A stretch of 46,079 bases of DNA from Diplocarpon mali (taxonomy: Eukaryota; Ascomycota; Leotiomycetes; Helotiales; Drepanopezizaceae), in assembly GCA_024741835.1 (NCBI GenBank), contig JAENRP010000343.1, positions 1 to 46,079 of the forward strand, read 5' to 3'. Both the position numbers and the translations under genes were made by a program. A model generated the notes under the pieces. That model ran no database searches. It worked only from the letters and a program-made list of their open reading frames with translations, and was not told the origin of the DNA. Positions 9,880 through 21,499 of this stretch are shown in pieces; within the stretch, counting starts at the first letter, position 1, and each line of letters begins with the position of its first letter.

Positions 9880-12800
9880 GAGGTTTAAAAACTTAATAAA
9901 GCTCTCGAACTTTTGTTAAGGAAGGTTTTTAATAAGGCTATCTGCGTGCATATCCTTAGTAGGGAGATAAGCCACTTGAAAGCTCCCTTTTTAGTACTCC
10001 TATTATAGCTATATATTATATATATTAATATGTTAGAGCTTTATAGAAATCCTTTAAGAGTCTCTTATAATAAGCTATATTATCTATTGATTATCGCAAA
10101 ATATAGACTATAGAGCTTCTACCTTAAGCTCTATTTCCTTAAAGAACCTCTTTAAAGCCATTATCTCTTTCGCTATATGCGCTACTCCTAGGAGCTTAGC
10201 CTTTATAGTAGAAGTAGTAACTGTCGGTTGCTTTGAGGCCTTTTAAACAATTGCTCCTTTAAATAGGAATATAATAAAACCGTAGGAGGAGCGCCTTATT
10301 TTTAGATCATTTATAAAGGAAGTATCTGATAATACTACTAGGTTATTTGATCTGCTAAATCGATTATAAGTGATTCCTAGGAAGCGTATATTAAAAAGGT
10401 AGCGAATTGTCCAATTAATAGCTTTAAGGTATTCGGAGCTTAGGTTTATATAGAAATGAGATAGCTAGGCGATTGCAAAAGCTATATCTAAGCGTAGTAT
10501 AATAGCTATGTATAAGGCGGAGCCTACTTTTTCCTGGAACTCTAGGGAAACGCCCTATATTAAGGCTAAACCTCTTCGCCATCTTCTTAATATAAGTGTC
10601 ATAGAGCAGAGTAATTATGCCCTACTTCCTATCTTAAGAGACTCTTACCCCTAAGAACCACTTAATATCTCCTATAGCTGTTAATTTGTATGCTTTGCGC
10701 AGTCCTTCTATAGTCTTTTGAGCTTTTTTTATATAAGAGGAGTAGTATATTACTTATATATTATTAATATAAAAGGCTATAAATATAGTCCTCTCTTTAT
10801 TAATGAATATGCAAGGCTCCTTATTAAAAGGGGTAAGCTTTAGAGACTTAAGAGTACTAGTAAAATCCCTGTATTAGAGCGCTAGGGAGTCTCGAAGGCT
10901 ATATAAGGCGCGATCGAGCTCTACTACCTTATCTTTCTACTTCTAACTATTTAATAAGAAGCAAACAACTAGCGCGCTCTAAGGGTCTCTTTTAGCATTT
11001 ATAAAGGCGTTAATAATATCGAACTATCGAAGCTTTATATCGAATTTAATAGCTATTGCTATTATTACCTTAAAAGATCTTAATGCGAGCGTTATAGCGT
11101 AAGTAGAGAAAATAGAAGCTTCCTTTTAAAGATCTCCCTTTACTACTATTTTTGACCTAAAGCAGCTAATCTCCCTAGAGGAGTTTAGCTTATAGTTAAA
11201 GACCTACTTTAGTAGTATAGGCCTTATAGTAGCCTCGCTTCTATCGATCACTCTTTAGTAATTGCGCGCTTTTAGGTTCCTAATCTCAGTTCTAGCTCCC
11301 TCTTTAAATTGCTCTCCGAAAGGGTGATTTGCAAGCTCTTTCTAGTAAGTTAGCGCTTTAGAAGGCTTATCTTAAGGTAGAATTAAAAGGGTAGAGTTTC
11401 CTTTAGAGCTTTTAGATTAAGTCGCTGCGGTAATAATATAGTATACTGCTTTATACTCTTCTCTATTAGTTCTTATAAGCTCTTAACTTAGCTAGAAAGT
11501 CGATATAAAGCTATTTACCTACTTTAACTAATGTATTTTAAGTTCTTTAAGGGCTAGTAGGAGATCCTTAACGCACGTTATATATATAGCATTCCTACTC
11601 CCTTTTCTCCTTTTTAACCTATAGAGCGGTATAAGTACCATTTCCTACTCTTTATCAGGCTTCTTACGTTTTTAAAAGGCCTTTATATTAAGTACTTTAA
11701 GCTAAGCTTCTATTAGTTTTAAAGAGCTTCCTCTTTTAATATTACCCTTAAAAGCTTTTATATCCTAGTATAGCTCTCGATCGATCGGTGCTTTTAATAA
11801 GAGCTAGTATGCTTCTTTACTAGTTACTTATAGTAAAGCTTCTAGTAATTGAAGGGCCTGCTCCTGCCCTTGCGATTGCTTAGTCTATATAGCAATTAAA
11901 GGCCTAGTATTACGCTCCCTAGCGGAACTGGCATTTATAATATCGCTTTCGATACTCCTTTTAACTATTAATAATTGTCTTAGAGCGTCTAACCCTTTGC
12001 TACTAGGCAGCTGCTCTTAAGTAGCTAGAGTAAAAACGCTATAAGTAGCCTTATAAGGGACGATAGCCCTTGATAGATCTGAGCTTAGAGCTTCTATTAG
12101 TAAAAGATTAATAGGCTTACCTCCTATTAGGTTATCCGTAGGCTGCTTATCTAAAGCTCCCTCTACGTTTTCGATAATTAACTTAGTATCTTAAGCTTCC
12201 TTTTCCTCCTCTTCGATTATTTATATAATCTCTTTGATAATTGAGAGTAGGTGGCTAGCTACCTTTTTATACTCCTTAAAGTAGAATTTGGACTTATCGA
12301 ATTCGACGTTTCGAAAGATTATAACCTTTCGAAGCTTAAGCACTTAAATCCTATATATATTAATAGCGCAGTAACTAACTAGGTATCTAATATGCTCTTA
12401 TAGCATAGTTTTAAAAGCTCTCTTATTCTTTAGAGCTTCCCTTTCCTTTGCTAATAGGTACATGCGCGCTTTATACGCTTTTATATCCCCTTATTCTAGT
12501 CTTAAATCGGTAGTAAGCTTTATAGTGATCTGCGGATTATACTACTTAAAGTATTATTTAAATTAAAGCTAAAGCACCTTATTTAGACTCTTCTATCCCT
12601 TGCGCTTTAATAGGCCAATATTATAAAGGTATATTACAGCTAGTACGGCTTTAGGCCATAGGTGCTTTAAGAGGTTAGTAGAGATTAGTATAGTAAGTGC
12701 CTTTTTAATGATCTTTGCTCCTGCTCTCTTAGAAGCTCTATTTGGTTTATAAGTATAAGATAGAGTGACTTCTACCTTTATGCCTTTAGCTTTGCACTAC

Positions 12801-13741
12801 TCTTTATATTTCGATGCTCCTTATAAGGGAAATACTAAGGTATTGTTATTACTCCTTAGAATGCATAAGGAAAGGTAGTAATAGCGCTTTACCTATGCTT
12901 TAAAAGATTAAAGAGCTTTTAAAACTAGCATTAAGGACTTATAGAGTAGAGTATATTTAAATAACTTCCTATTAAATTCATCTTTAATTAAAAAAAGCCA
13001 GCTTTTTAAAGAGAGGCTCGATATACTATAGTTAAATAGGTCCTAGGAGCACTTAAAGAATGGTCTTAAAGCCTTAAAATCTGACTCTCTTTTAAAAGGC
13101 TTTTGCTTAGCTTTTGCTTAAGCGCAAGCTTTACAATTGATTTATAGCTTCCCCTTAATCTTTACCCCCTTTGCATTTAGCATAAGCTTCTTAAGCGCCT
13201 TAGCTCTTAGATAGCCTAATCGAAGGTGCTAAATATCTATTGAATCGTTCTTAGCTCTTAGGAATACGCTACTCCTTAGGGGTTTATATTAGCTTCGCAA
13301 ACGCTATTATAAAGTAGGGAAAGCTAAGCAGGTTAGTTAAGCATAGTATAGCAAGTTAAGAGCATTATAAAAGTTAATAGGCTTATATTCAAATACTATA
13401 ACGTTCGACCTACGCTCTAGCTGCTTTACAACTATATTATTATCTACTATACCCCTTTAAAGCATCGCATCTAAGCCTATATACTATACCTTAGCCTTCT
13501 TTAAAAGAGGCTTTAAGATAATATTAATATTAAACCTATTTATAAGCGCTATATTCCTAAGCTCTAAGTCTCCTCTATTAGCAAGAACCCCTTTTATCAA
13601 ATATATACCCTTCTCCCTTATTAGCAGACTCGAGCTCCCTGCCTTTATATAGTCCTAGGGATATGCGATTTTTAATAATCTAAGAATTAGAAGCTCCTCT
13701 TAATTAATAAGGTGCGTCGTAGTGCAATTATCAAGTAGGGT
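9880..13741 (-). pseudogene. Copia-2 pol remnant: protease end, integrase, RT, RNase H
   Basis: Minus strand. The protease active-site block reads LLDNCTTTHL at 13741-13700, a mutated form of LLDSGATTHL, and is cut here by Copia-3a. Downstream the integrase and linker are heavily stopped. The RT box reads FIAFYINNI near 10800-10760, where YVDDI is expected, so both catalytic Asp residues have become Asn. RNase H is readable at about 10400-9890 with a TIKAKLLGVAHIAKEI block and a CDNQ motif; the frame ends near 9880. A dead copy. Confidence 0.7.
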
Positions 13742-13936
13742 TGTTGAGATGGGTGATATAGCTATCACTCCGATGTATTGTTATATGACCCTACTGCTTA
13801 GTCAGTAGGATATTGATACGTATATAGCTATAGGGAAGAAAGGGGTAACCTTCCTTCTTTAACTCTTACCAATATATTGACTATCGACCTTTAGAAGCCT
13901 CCTTTACCTACTGCGCCGACTCACTTAAGCTTAATA
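13742..13936 (+). repeat. 5' LTR of Copia-3a
   Basis: Starts TGTTGAGATGGGTGAT and ends CTTAATA (formerly CTCAACA, matching the TGTTGAG start in inverted form). It contains a small hairpin, CCTACTG-CTTAGT-CAGTAGG. This is the less mutated of the pair: the 3' LTR starts TATTAAGATAGG at the same positions. Confidence 0.92.
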
Positions 13937-13950
13937 GGTTATAAGCCTTA
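13937..13950 (+). promoter_or_regulatory. Primer binding site, half-tRNA initiator-Met type
   Basis: GGTTATAAGCCTTA directly follows the 5' LTR. It matches GGTTATGAGCCCTG, the complement of the anticodon stem-loop of initiator tRNA-Met, at 11 of 14 positions, and all three differences are G-to-A or C-to-T. Drosophila copia and yeast Ty5 are known to prime from an internal fragment of initiator tRNA-Met; this would be the same mechanism. It also fixes the plus-strand orientation. Confidence 0.65.
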
Positions 13951-14336
13951 GATAGACCGATAATAGATTATTAACTTCCTTTAGAAAGCACTTGCGCTGC
14001 AACTATTAGTAGGAAGTTGAACGAGACTTATAGTAAGAGGCGAGCAACTGGCGAATAGGAGGTATAATTCCCTATTTAGCTAACCTATATTGCAAAAGGT
14101 GTGATTCCTTACTTTATAACCCTTTAGTACTATAAGAGGTATGATTCCTTGCTTTACTATATTTTATAAAAGGTATAATTCCCTGCGTTATAGCCTAAAA
14201 ACCCTTTTCGATAAGAGGACTTCCTCCCTATTTAATACTTCTATAATACCTGCTATTTAATCATTTCAACTTTTCGATAAAAGGAGTGCCCTCAACTATT
14301 TAATTTATTTGATTTTTTAATGCAATTCTATTCGAA

Positions 14337-15470
14337 ATGGCAATAGCTTCCGATTCCGATCGAAACACTAGACCTAAAGACCTCTAACTCTCTTAAAAGA
14401 ACTGGCAATAATAGTTTAATAATTTAAAGCTTTACTTCGAGAGCAAAGGCATCGAAATAGCGATTTAAAAGACACTTATTAAATATGTAAAAATAGCCTT
14501 CTATACTCCCTTTACCGATTCGTCTACTTCTACTTTAATAGCTAATACAACTATTAAGGATTTGCTAAATATATTAAATAAGCTTAGCTTAAGAGCTTTA
14601 GTAGATAATAACTAAGAACCTTAAAGGTAGATTTTAAATATAGAAAAGGAGAAGGAGTATAGGCTGGCCTTAGTTAAATGCAAGCTTAAGATTAATAGAG
14701 GTTTAAGCGATAAAGACCGAGATTTTATTTAAGTTTATAATAATGCAAAGATAAGATAGGATACTTTAAAGGTAAAATACTCTTATACAACTGCCTTTAA
14801 TACTTAGCATCTATTATAATAGATCACTTTATTTTAATATAGAAAAGATAAAGATAGTAAGGATATAGATATAAATATAGACTTTACTTAATTTATATTA
14901 TATAAAGTAAAGAGGAAAGTAAGAGCTACAGATCCTAGGATAGCTATAACTTTTAAGGAAACTTAGCTTTTTAATTTCCTATTTAATAGCCTCCCTCTTA
15001 AGTTTGCTATTATAAAATAATCTCTTCTTATTTAATCCAACCTTAAGATCTATAAGAAGATCGACCTCCTTTAAACTATTAAGCAAGACCTCAAAGGATA
15101 CTCTAAATCGGCAAATACTGCATTATAAGGCAATAATAAGCCTAAGAAGAAGAAGGAGCGCAAGACAAGCCCTTAAGCTCATCAGGGATGCTACTTCTAT
15201 AATAGTGCTTATAATATTACTAATTATAAAGTTAAAAGGCAATTGATCGATATAGTCGCTAGCTTTAATATTAAAAAGCAATTAAAGCAGAAGTTAAAAA
15301 GCAAACTGCCCTTATCCTACTAAAGGCCGCAACTATTAAGGAAAGGCAAAGGAAAAGGCTATTTAGTCAAAACTTTAGCAGATACCTCTAATAATAATAA
15401 TAGGTTATCTAAACTTAAATTCACTTTTAATAATTTAAATAATAATTATAATAAAGATGCCTATATTTTA
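14337..15470 (+). pseudogene. Copia-3a gag remnant
   Basis: The likely start is the ATG at 14337 (MAIASDSDRNTRPKDL), followed by a frame containing FESKGIEIAI, KTLIKYVKIAFYTPFTDSST and IKDLLNILNKLSL, interrupted by TAA/TAG stops. Around 15185-15240 a short Cys/His-rich stretch (CYFYNSAYNITNYKVKR) may be the decayed zinc knuckle, with Cys-to-Tyr and His-to-Tyr changes. It ends just before the protease region. Confidence 0.55.
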
Positions 15471-15479
15471 AAAGCCGAT

Positions 15480-15850
15480 CTTTATAAAATCTCTAAATCC
15501 GATTAGTATAGTAATACTAATTGTATAGTATATATAACTGATAAATCCTACTTATTTAAAGGCCTGCTTATCAAAATAAAAAGGCGCTCTATTAAAGTCG
15601 GTAGTAGAAGGTTATATATAAATTCAATAGGTATAATAGAAATGAATATTGCTAGCGTTTCTTTCCTTTTATAAAATATTCTTTTTATACCTAGCTTAAG
15701 TATTAATCTTTTATCTAGTTGTAAGATCTATATAGAGTTAAATTATATAAGAGTTTTTAATAATCAATTTATATAGTTTATAAATAATAACTATAAAGTG
15801 ATCTTTAAAGCTAAAATTAAAGATAGACTTTATATTATCTTAAAGGTAAT
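15480..15850 (+). pseudogene. Copia-3a protease remnant
   Basis: The frame reads YSNTNCIVYITDKSYLFKG at about 15505-15560, a mutated form of the Copia protease active-site block (W.SDTG.T.H.T....LF). It continues with IPSLSINLLSSCKI at about 15690, the 'VP.L..NLLSV..L' block that follows the active site in Copia elements. Asp and Gly of the catalytic motif are changed (SDTG to SNTN), so it could not work. Confidence 0.7.
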
Positions 15851-15863
15851 ATTATAGAAATTG

Positions 15864-16333
15864 ACTTTTAAGCTAGACCTATAAGTGGATTCCTTTAAGG
15901 AAAGTGCACTCTTTACCTTAATATAATTAAGTAAGGATAAGGAAAATAGATAGACTCTTAAGCTAGGATTATAAGTAAAATTTGCAAAATTAACTCTTAA
16001 GCTAGGACTATAGGTAGATTGTAAAGTATCTTTAAAGATGACTCTTAAGCTAGGATTATAAGTGAATTTAATAGAAATGACTCTTAAGCTAAGACTATAA
16101 GTAGATTCTATAAATTTGCTAATAATAACTCTTAAGCTAGGATTGCAAGTGAAATCCGTAGAAATAACTCTTAGGCTAAGACTATAAGTGAAATTCGCGA
16201 ATTTATTAAAGACGACTCTTAAGCTAAGACCGCGAGTAGATCTTACTATTTCTAGGAAATCGACTCTTAAGCCAGGACTATAAGTGGATCTTGCGGTTTT
16301 ATTAAAAACGACTCCTAAGCTAGGCTTATAATT
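15864..16333 (+). repeat. In-frame array of a 23-bp imperfect palindrome inside Copia-3a
   Basis: Ten copies start at 15864, 15954, 15993, 16041, 16080, 16128, 16167, 16215, 16263 and 16311. Each is exactly 23 bp, beginning ACTC (ACTT in the first) and ending AGT or a one-base variant, with AAGCTAGGACTATAAGT-like interiors. Spacings are 90, 39, 48, 39, 48, 39, 48, 48 and 48 bp, all divisible by three. In the polyprotein frame every copy encodes a variant of T-L-K-L-G-L-Q-V, with Q usually now TAA. The array lies between protease and the H.RF.HL block of GAG_pre-integrase, so it adds about 160 residues of 13- or 16-residue repeats. The same array occurs in Copia-3b (45478-45947). Confidence 0.85.
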
Positions 16334-16429
16334 GGAAAATAGTAAAACCTTAAACTACTATTACTAGTCCTTTCTAGCCGCTAATAATAAAGTATCAACT
16401 AACAATAGGCTACTAAAGCTATTAAAAGC

Positions 16430-19415
16430 TAAAAGCCTATTAAAATATTAGCTAATATATAAAAGATTTGCGCATTTAAGGCTAAAGAAATTAAAGGGCC
16501 TATATAAGGTCTTGACTTTAAAACAGAAGATCTAAGTACTAAAGGATCGCTTAGTATACTAAATTTGCAAGCTGATAAAACTTTAAAATTAGACGTAAAC
16601 TAAGCTTAGTCTATAGAAAGATTTAATACTAATACTAATATCTATTAATACTATTAGACTATTTATAACCTTAATTAAAGGAAATAATTAGTTTTCTTAA
16701 ATAGTAGATAATTCTACTTAATAAATATGGACCATTTGCGCTAGGACTAAATTTAAGCTTATAGAAAAGCTAGAAACTTAGAAAGTGATAAAAGAACGCT
16801 AGACCTAATTAAAGCTAATAGCTATTAGGTCTAATAATACATTAGAGATTAAGGCAAAGCTTAATAAATAGGTAAAACAAAGAGTTTATTATAAACCAAT
16901 TATAATATATAAAGGTTCCTATTAAAATAGTATTACTAAGCGAAGTATTTAGTAAATAAAGACTGACTATCGCGCTCTACTATAAGATGCTGACCTACTA
17001 CTAGAATTCTAGGACCTTATAGTTAAGGTAGACGTATACTTATAAAATAGAATAAGTAGTAGATTAATAGTTAATAGCACTTAAATATTACTATATAAGG
17101 CATATTTTAAATAGAAATTAAGCCTAGACTATATTTGCGTCTTTAAAAGCATCTACTACTTCTATATTAGCCCGAAGTCCTAGCCCGCGAGTATAAAGAG
17201 TAAGAAGCTAATAGACTGAAAGAGAGAATATATATTTATTAAGTATATTAAATAAATAATAAAGTAATAGATAGTATATACGCTAGATCTAAGGTAAGTA
17301 ATTATATCCTTAATAGTTGAGTTCGACGAATTTTAAAATAAAAGGGAGCTATCCTTAAAGCTTTATATACTTAGAGATTCGCAAGGTATACTACTTAATA
17401 GTAATACTATTAAACCGAACTAATAACCCCTTTCTTTAAGCTTAGGTATATTAAGCGTACCTGCTAATCGACGACCTGCTAATCGCCTAAAGGCCGAATA
17501 GACTATTCCTATCGTCTGCGAACTGCTTAAAGTATAGAACAACTTTAATATTATTATCCCTTTAGTTAAAGCACCTATAGTAAAGGATATTCTTAAAATA
17601 GGTATAAGTAATAATAAGCCTTTACTATTAGAAAGCGGTTCCTTAGATAATAAGCCTATAGAACCTATAGCTAAACCTACGCCTTTAAAGAGGAATAGAG
17701 ATCTAAAACTAGAAGATACCTTAAATAAACGCGAGTCTAAGCGTATCTAAGCTATAATAGCGCATAGGATTTATAAGCTCGAACTTTAATAGAGCTTCGA
17801 TAAAGATAATGCGTTCTTAGCCGCTAGGGGATAATGAAAATCTCTCTTCTAAAGACGTATAATAAAGCTATTAACGATCTGGAGAATAGAGCAATATAAA
17901 GTAAGGCAATCTAAGAAGAGATAAGCTCTCTTATTACAAATGGTATATAAATAGAGGAACTAACGCTAAAGGATGTAAACTTAGTATTAATAAAGTGGGT
18001 CTTTATAATTAAGATATATGCAGATAGGACCTTAAAATGTTATAAAGCAAGGCTTATAGCTAGGGGCTTCTTCTAATAGTATAAAGAAGACTACTTTAAT
18101 ATATTCGCACTAATAGTTTGCATAAATACCCTTTGCATATTTATAGCAATAGTAGCTACTAAGGACCTTGAATGCAAATAGTACGATATTAAAAATGCAT
18201 TTACTAAAGCGATTATAAAGGAACGGATTTTTCTCTCCTAACCTAATAGTATTCCTATATATGCTAGCCACTCTCTTTATATACTTTGCAGTATTTATAA
18301 GCTTAAATAATTAGCTTATGATTAGAACCTCTTATATAGCTCTGCTTTAATAGAAATAGGATTCGTTTAAAGCTTAGCTAACCCTTATCTATTTACTTAT
18401 ACTAAGCGTAGAATTAAGTTGCTACTATATATTAACGATATTGCTATAGCTGCGAAAACGACCACTTAATTAGATTAGTTCTTTATAATAATTCGGAAAC
18501 GTTTTAATACTAAGGATCTAAGGGGAATTTATAAGATCCTTAGCATCTATATTATAAGGAACCGCTTTACTTAAGAACTCTAATTAGATTAAGAGTAGTA
18601 TATTAAGAAGATCCTAGACCGAATAAGACTTTCCGCTTATGCTTTTAACTTTAAGCTAAAGCGTACTCTAATCGAAGGAAAGTATAATAAGTTAAAGCCT
18701 GCTAATGAAAATAAGTAAAGAGGAGATTTAAAGAAGTACTAATAGGATATTAGAGCAATTATATATACTATAGTATATATAAGACCAGATATCGCCTTTA
18801 TTATTAAGTAACTTAATTAAAACTTAAAGGATCTGATAATTTAATATAAAAATATAATTAAGCGACTTAAAAGGTACCTTCAATTGATAATTATATAAAA
18901 GGTAAAATATAAACTAATGAAATATATAAGCATAAAGCTTAAGGTATATACCAATTCTAATTAGACAAATATAAAAGGTTAGAAAAGTATATTTAAAAGC
19001 GTAGTAGTACTATATAGTAGACCTATATTATAAGGAAGTAAGAAGTAGAAATTAGTAGCTATTACAAGCATTAAGGCCAAATATATATTAATATTATTAA
19101 ATTATAAGTAAGGATTATAGATCGCTTAAGTTCTAAAAGATATAAGTTTCGCTAAGTATATTAAATAAGATAGGAACTATATTAATCTTTAAGTAGATAA
19201 TATAAGAGCAATTGCATTTATAAAGAATCTATACTTATATAAGCGATTAAAATATATTGATATTACCTATTACTTTATCTGCGACCTTATTGCAAAGAAT
19301 AAGTTATTAATTACTTATATCCTAACCGATCAAATAGTAGCAAATGGATTTATAAAGCTATTAGAGATAGTTGCAAAGTTCGAAGCGTTTAAAGATATAC
19401 TAAGGTTATAAAAGA
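16430..19415 (+). pseudogene. Copia-3a pol remnant: GAG_pre-integrase, integrase, RT, RNase H
   Basis: KRFAHLRLKKLKGL near 16455-16500 is the GAG_pre-integrase H.R.GHL block. Integrase follows to about 17300 with many stops. The RT region contains KWVFIIKIYADRTLKCYKA near 17995 (consensus KWVFK.K...DG...R.KAR) and the catalytic box LLLYINDIAIAAKT near 18420-18460, with the first Asp of YVDD changed to Asn. RNase H reads VYTNSNQTNIKG near 18950, then KKQKLVAITSIKAKYI near 19040 (consensus KKQ..VALSS.EAEY). The frame ends near 19415. Clearly inactive. Confidence 0.75.
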
Positions 19416-19443
19416 TAATAGGGGCTTAATAGGCTTAAGGACG

Positions 19444-19591
19444 ACTCCTGGGCCTGCCCTGTAAGTTAGGTCACGTAGTCTTATAAAGGAAAGTTTTTAG
19501 ATCGACTCCTAGGCCTAGACCGCGAGTTAAGTCATATAGTCTTATAAAGGAACGCTTTTAGAAATTTGACTCTTAATCCTGCCTTATAAGT
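19444..19591 (+). repeat. Three 23-bp palindromes in the Copia-3a 3' untranslated region
   Basis: Copies at 19444-19466, 19505-19527 and 19569-19591 are spaced 61 and 64 bp apart, not multiples of three, so unlike the coding array they are not frame-constrained. The first two share a conserved spacer including AGTCTTATAAAGGAA. The middle one contains the perfect ten-base palindrome CTAGGCCTAG. The matching trio in Copia-3b is at 42219, 42283 and 42344. Confidence 0.8.
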
Positions 19592-19729
19592 AAGGTTAGT
19601 AATTTCAATAGAGGTTACTATTAATTAATTGTTTTTAATTTAAAAAGATACTTAAGAGTTAGATTAGCGCAAAAGGATAGTTATTATTTTCCTGACTATA
19701 GGTCAATTAGAGTAAGGTCTGAATAAGGG

Positions 19730-19924
19730 TATTAAGATAGGTGATATAGCTATTACTTTAATATATTATTATATAATCCTACTGCTTAATCAGTAGGATA
19801 TTAATACATATATAGCTATAGGGAAGAAAGGGGTAACCTTCCTTCCTTAACTCTTACTAATATATCGACCATCGACCTCTAGAAGCCTCCTTTACCTACT
19901 GCGCCGACTCACTTAAGCTTAATA
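19730..19924 (+). repeat. 3' LTR of Copia-3a
   Basis: 195 bp, starting TATTAAGATAGGTGAT and ending CTTAATA, followed by the AGGGT target duplication. Compared with the 5' LTR the differences at the start are G-to-A and C-to-T, for example ATCACTCCGATG against ATTACTTTAATA, as expected for RIP. Confidence 0.92.
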
Positions 19925-19929
19925 AGGGT

Positions 19930-21420
19930 TATATTTAAAAGAGCGTAGGGAGCTCTAAGGGTAGAGTATATTCCTAGGGTAAAGTCTTTAAAGAGAGCTG
20001 GATCTAAAAGGGCGGCAATAATCTTGGATTTGCCGCTCTTTAAAGCTTTAGCAGATATTCTTTTTTTAAATTAATCTATAAGAGCTTATTTAATATAAGA
20101 GAGCTTAGCTCAGAGCTTTCTCTATTCTAAGGAAGTAAGGTTTTCATATATTCTTTTAACCTTATTATAACTAAGGAGGTTTCGAAGCGTACCTTCCTTA
20201 ATACTAATTAAGGCGTATTTCAGCCTATTATACTCCTCTGGGTTCTAGAAGTGATTTTTGACCTAAGGGCAAGGGCACTTTTTAACGCTCCCCTTAAGAG
20301 TCTTCTTCGCCTTGCCTTTACTTAATGCTCTTAGATTAGTATAATCGCCTACTCCTTTAAGCGAGGCGTATACTTTAAGGGTTACCTTTGATAAAGAGCT
20401 TATAAGACTTCGCTCTATTAAGCTTAAGAACCAATTGATATAGTAGACTATATCTTTTCTATACTCTAGACCTAGCTTATTATCTTTAATAAGCTTTGCC
20501 TAGGTCTGCTAGGATTAAGTAGGAGCCTAGTAGTAAACTAACTATAGAAACTTTATAATCGCAAAGGAGCTTTAAACCTCTAGGATTCTATACGTTTATA
20601 CTTCTTAGTAGATCTCCTTAAAGCTAGCAAGCTAGGTCTTCGGTTCCACTTTGCTATTCCTTATTTTAAAGAGCTTATTATTATAGTCTTTCCGAATTGA
20701 CTCTATTATACTAACCTTAAAAGGGGCTAGTTCCCTACGCAGGTGCTCTACGATCTATTGAATTAATAGTTTCCCTACTTCCTTGCAGTTATATTATACT
20801 ACTTAAAGCAACGTAAGGTATATTGTCTTAGTAATCCAATAGTATAACTAAGTATAGGAGCTCCTATTCCTTTTCTACATTTCTACTATAAGATTATATT
20901 ACATTACCGCCATTTTATACTCTAGCTCTATATCTTTAGCTATTATCTTCGCAAGTAGTAGTAGAGCTGGCGTTTATTAATCGGTAGCTTCCTACTATTA
21001 GTATAACTTATAGTAGCTTTGCAATACTCTCTAGTCCTATCCTTTTATAATTTTTTCAAGCTGCAGCGGTTCTATTTTTAAATCTAGCAAATATAGAGCT
21101 TCGTTCTTATAAAGCAGAGCTTGATTTCCCGTCTCTATAGTATATAGTTTAGGGTTATTAACCTGTCTTAGCTTCTCTATATGCTTCTAGAGCTATAGAA
21201 ATTCGGCCTGAAACTTTAGCTTAGCGTACCAAATGCGCTATAACTTCCTATCCTAGAGTATAACTCTACTAGAGCTAAGCTCCTAAGCTTCTTTTTACTA
21301 GTATTCGCTTATATTGACTAGGATAGTAGGAAGTATGGTATTAGTTGGCTAGGAGCGTTGGAACGTTAAGTCAGGTTATATAACGCGTATAGGCGAGGGA
21401 GAATGGATGAAAAATAGTAG
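19930..21420 (-). pseudogene. Copia-2 gag remnant
   Basis: A minus-strand frame contains AKLKFQAEFL, HIEKLRQVNNPKLYTIETGN and QALLYKNEALYLLDLKIEPL at about 21240-21060, a helical, charged Gag-like segment. Further stretches towards 19930 lead into the protease block that Copia-3a split. Stops are mainly TAG/TAA. The position between the 5' LTR (21671-21500) and protease fits gag; the start codon was not fixed. Confidence 0.6.
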
Positions 21421-21499
21421 TAAAACCTCTTTAAGAAGTCTTTAAATATAGTAGATTTTTGATTGTTTGCTTCTAAGAGTTGCGAATAGTACTGATAAC

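Larger units (their letters stand above)
13742..19924 (+). mobile_element. Copia-3a: complete but RIP-degraded Ty1/Copia element
   Basis: Two 195-bp LTRs (13742-13936, 19730-19924) are flanked by the 5-bp duplication AGGGT (13737-13741, 19925-19929). Joining the flanks restores the Copia-2 protease frame (NITLLDN), which confirms the insertion. Plus-strand order is primer binding site, gag, protease, an unusual in-frame peptide-repeat linker, GAG_pre-integrase, integrase, RT, RNase H and a 3' untranslated region with further palindromes. Total length 6183 bp. The LTRs differ from each other by many transitions of RIP type, so both were mutated after insertion. Confidence 0.9.

Noticed and set aside
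15864..16333. CRISPR-like look of the 23-bp repeat array
   Set aside because: The context is a eukaryotic retrotransposon, spacers are related to each other, spacing keeps the codon frame, and no cas gene or leader exists.
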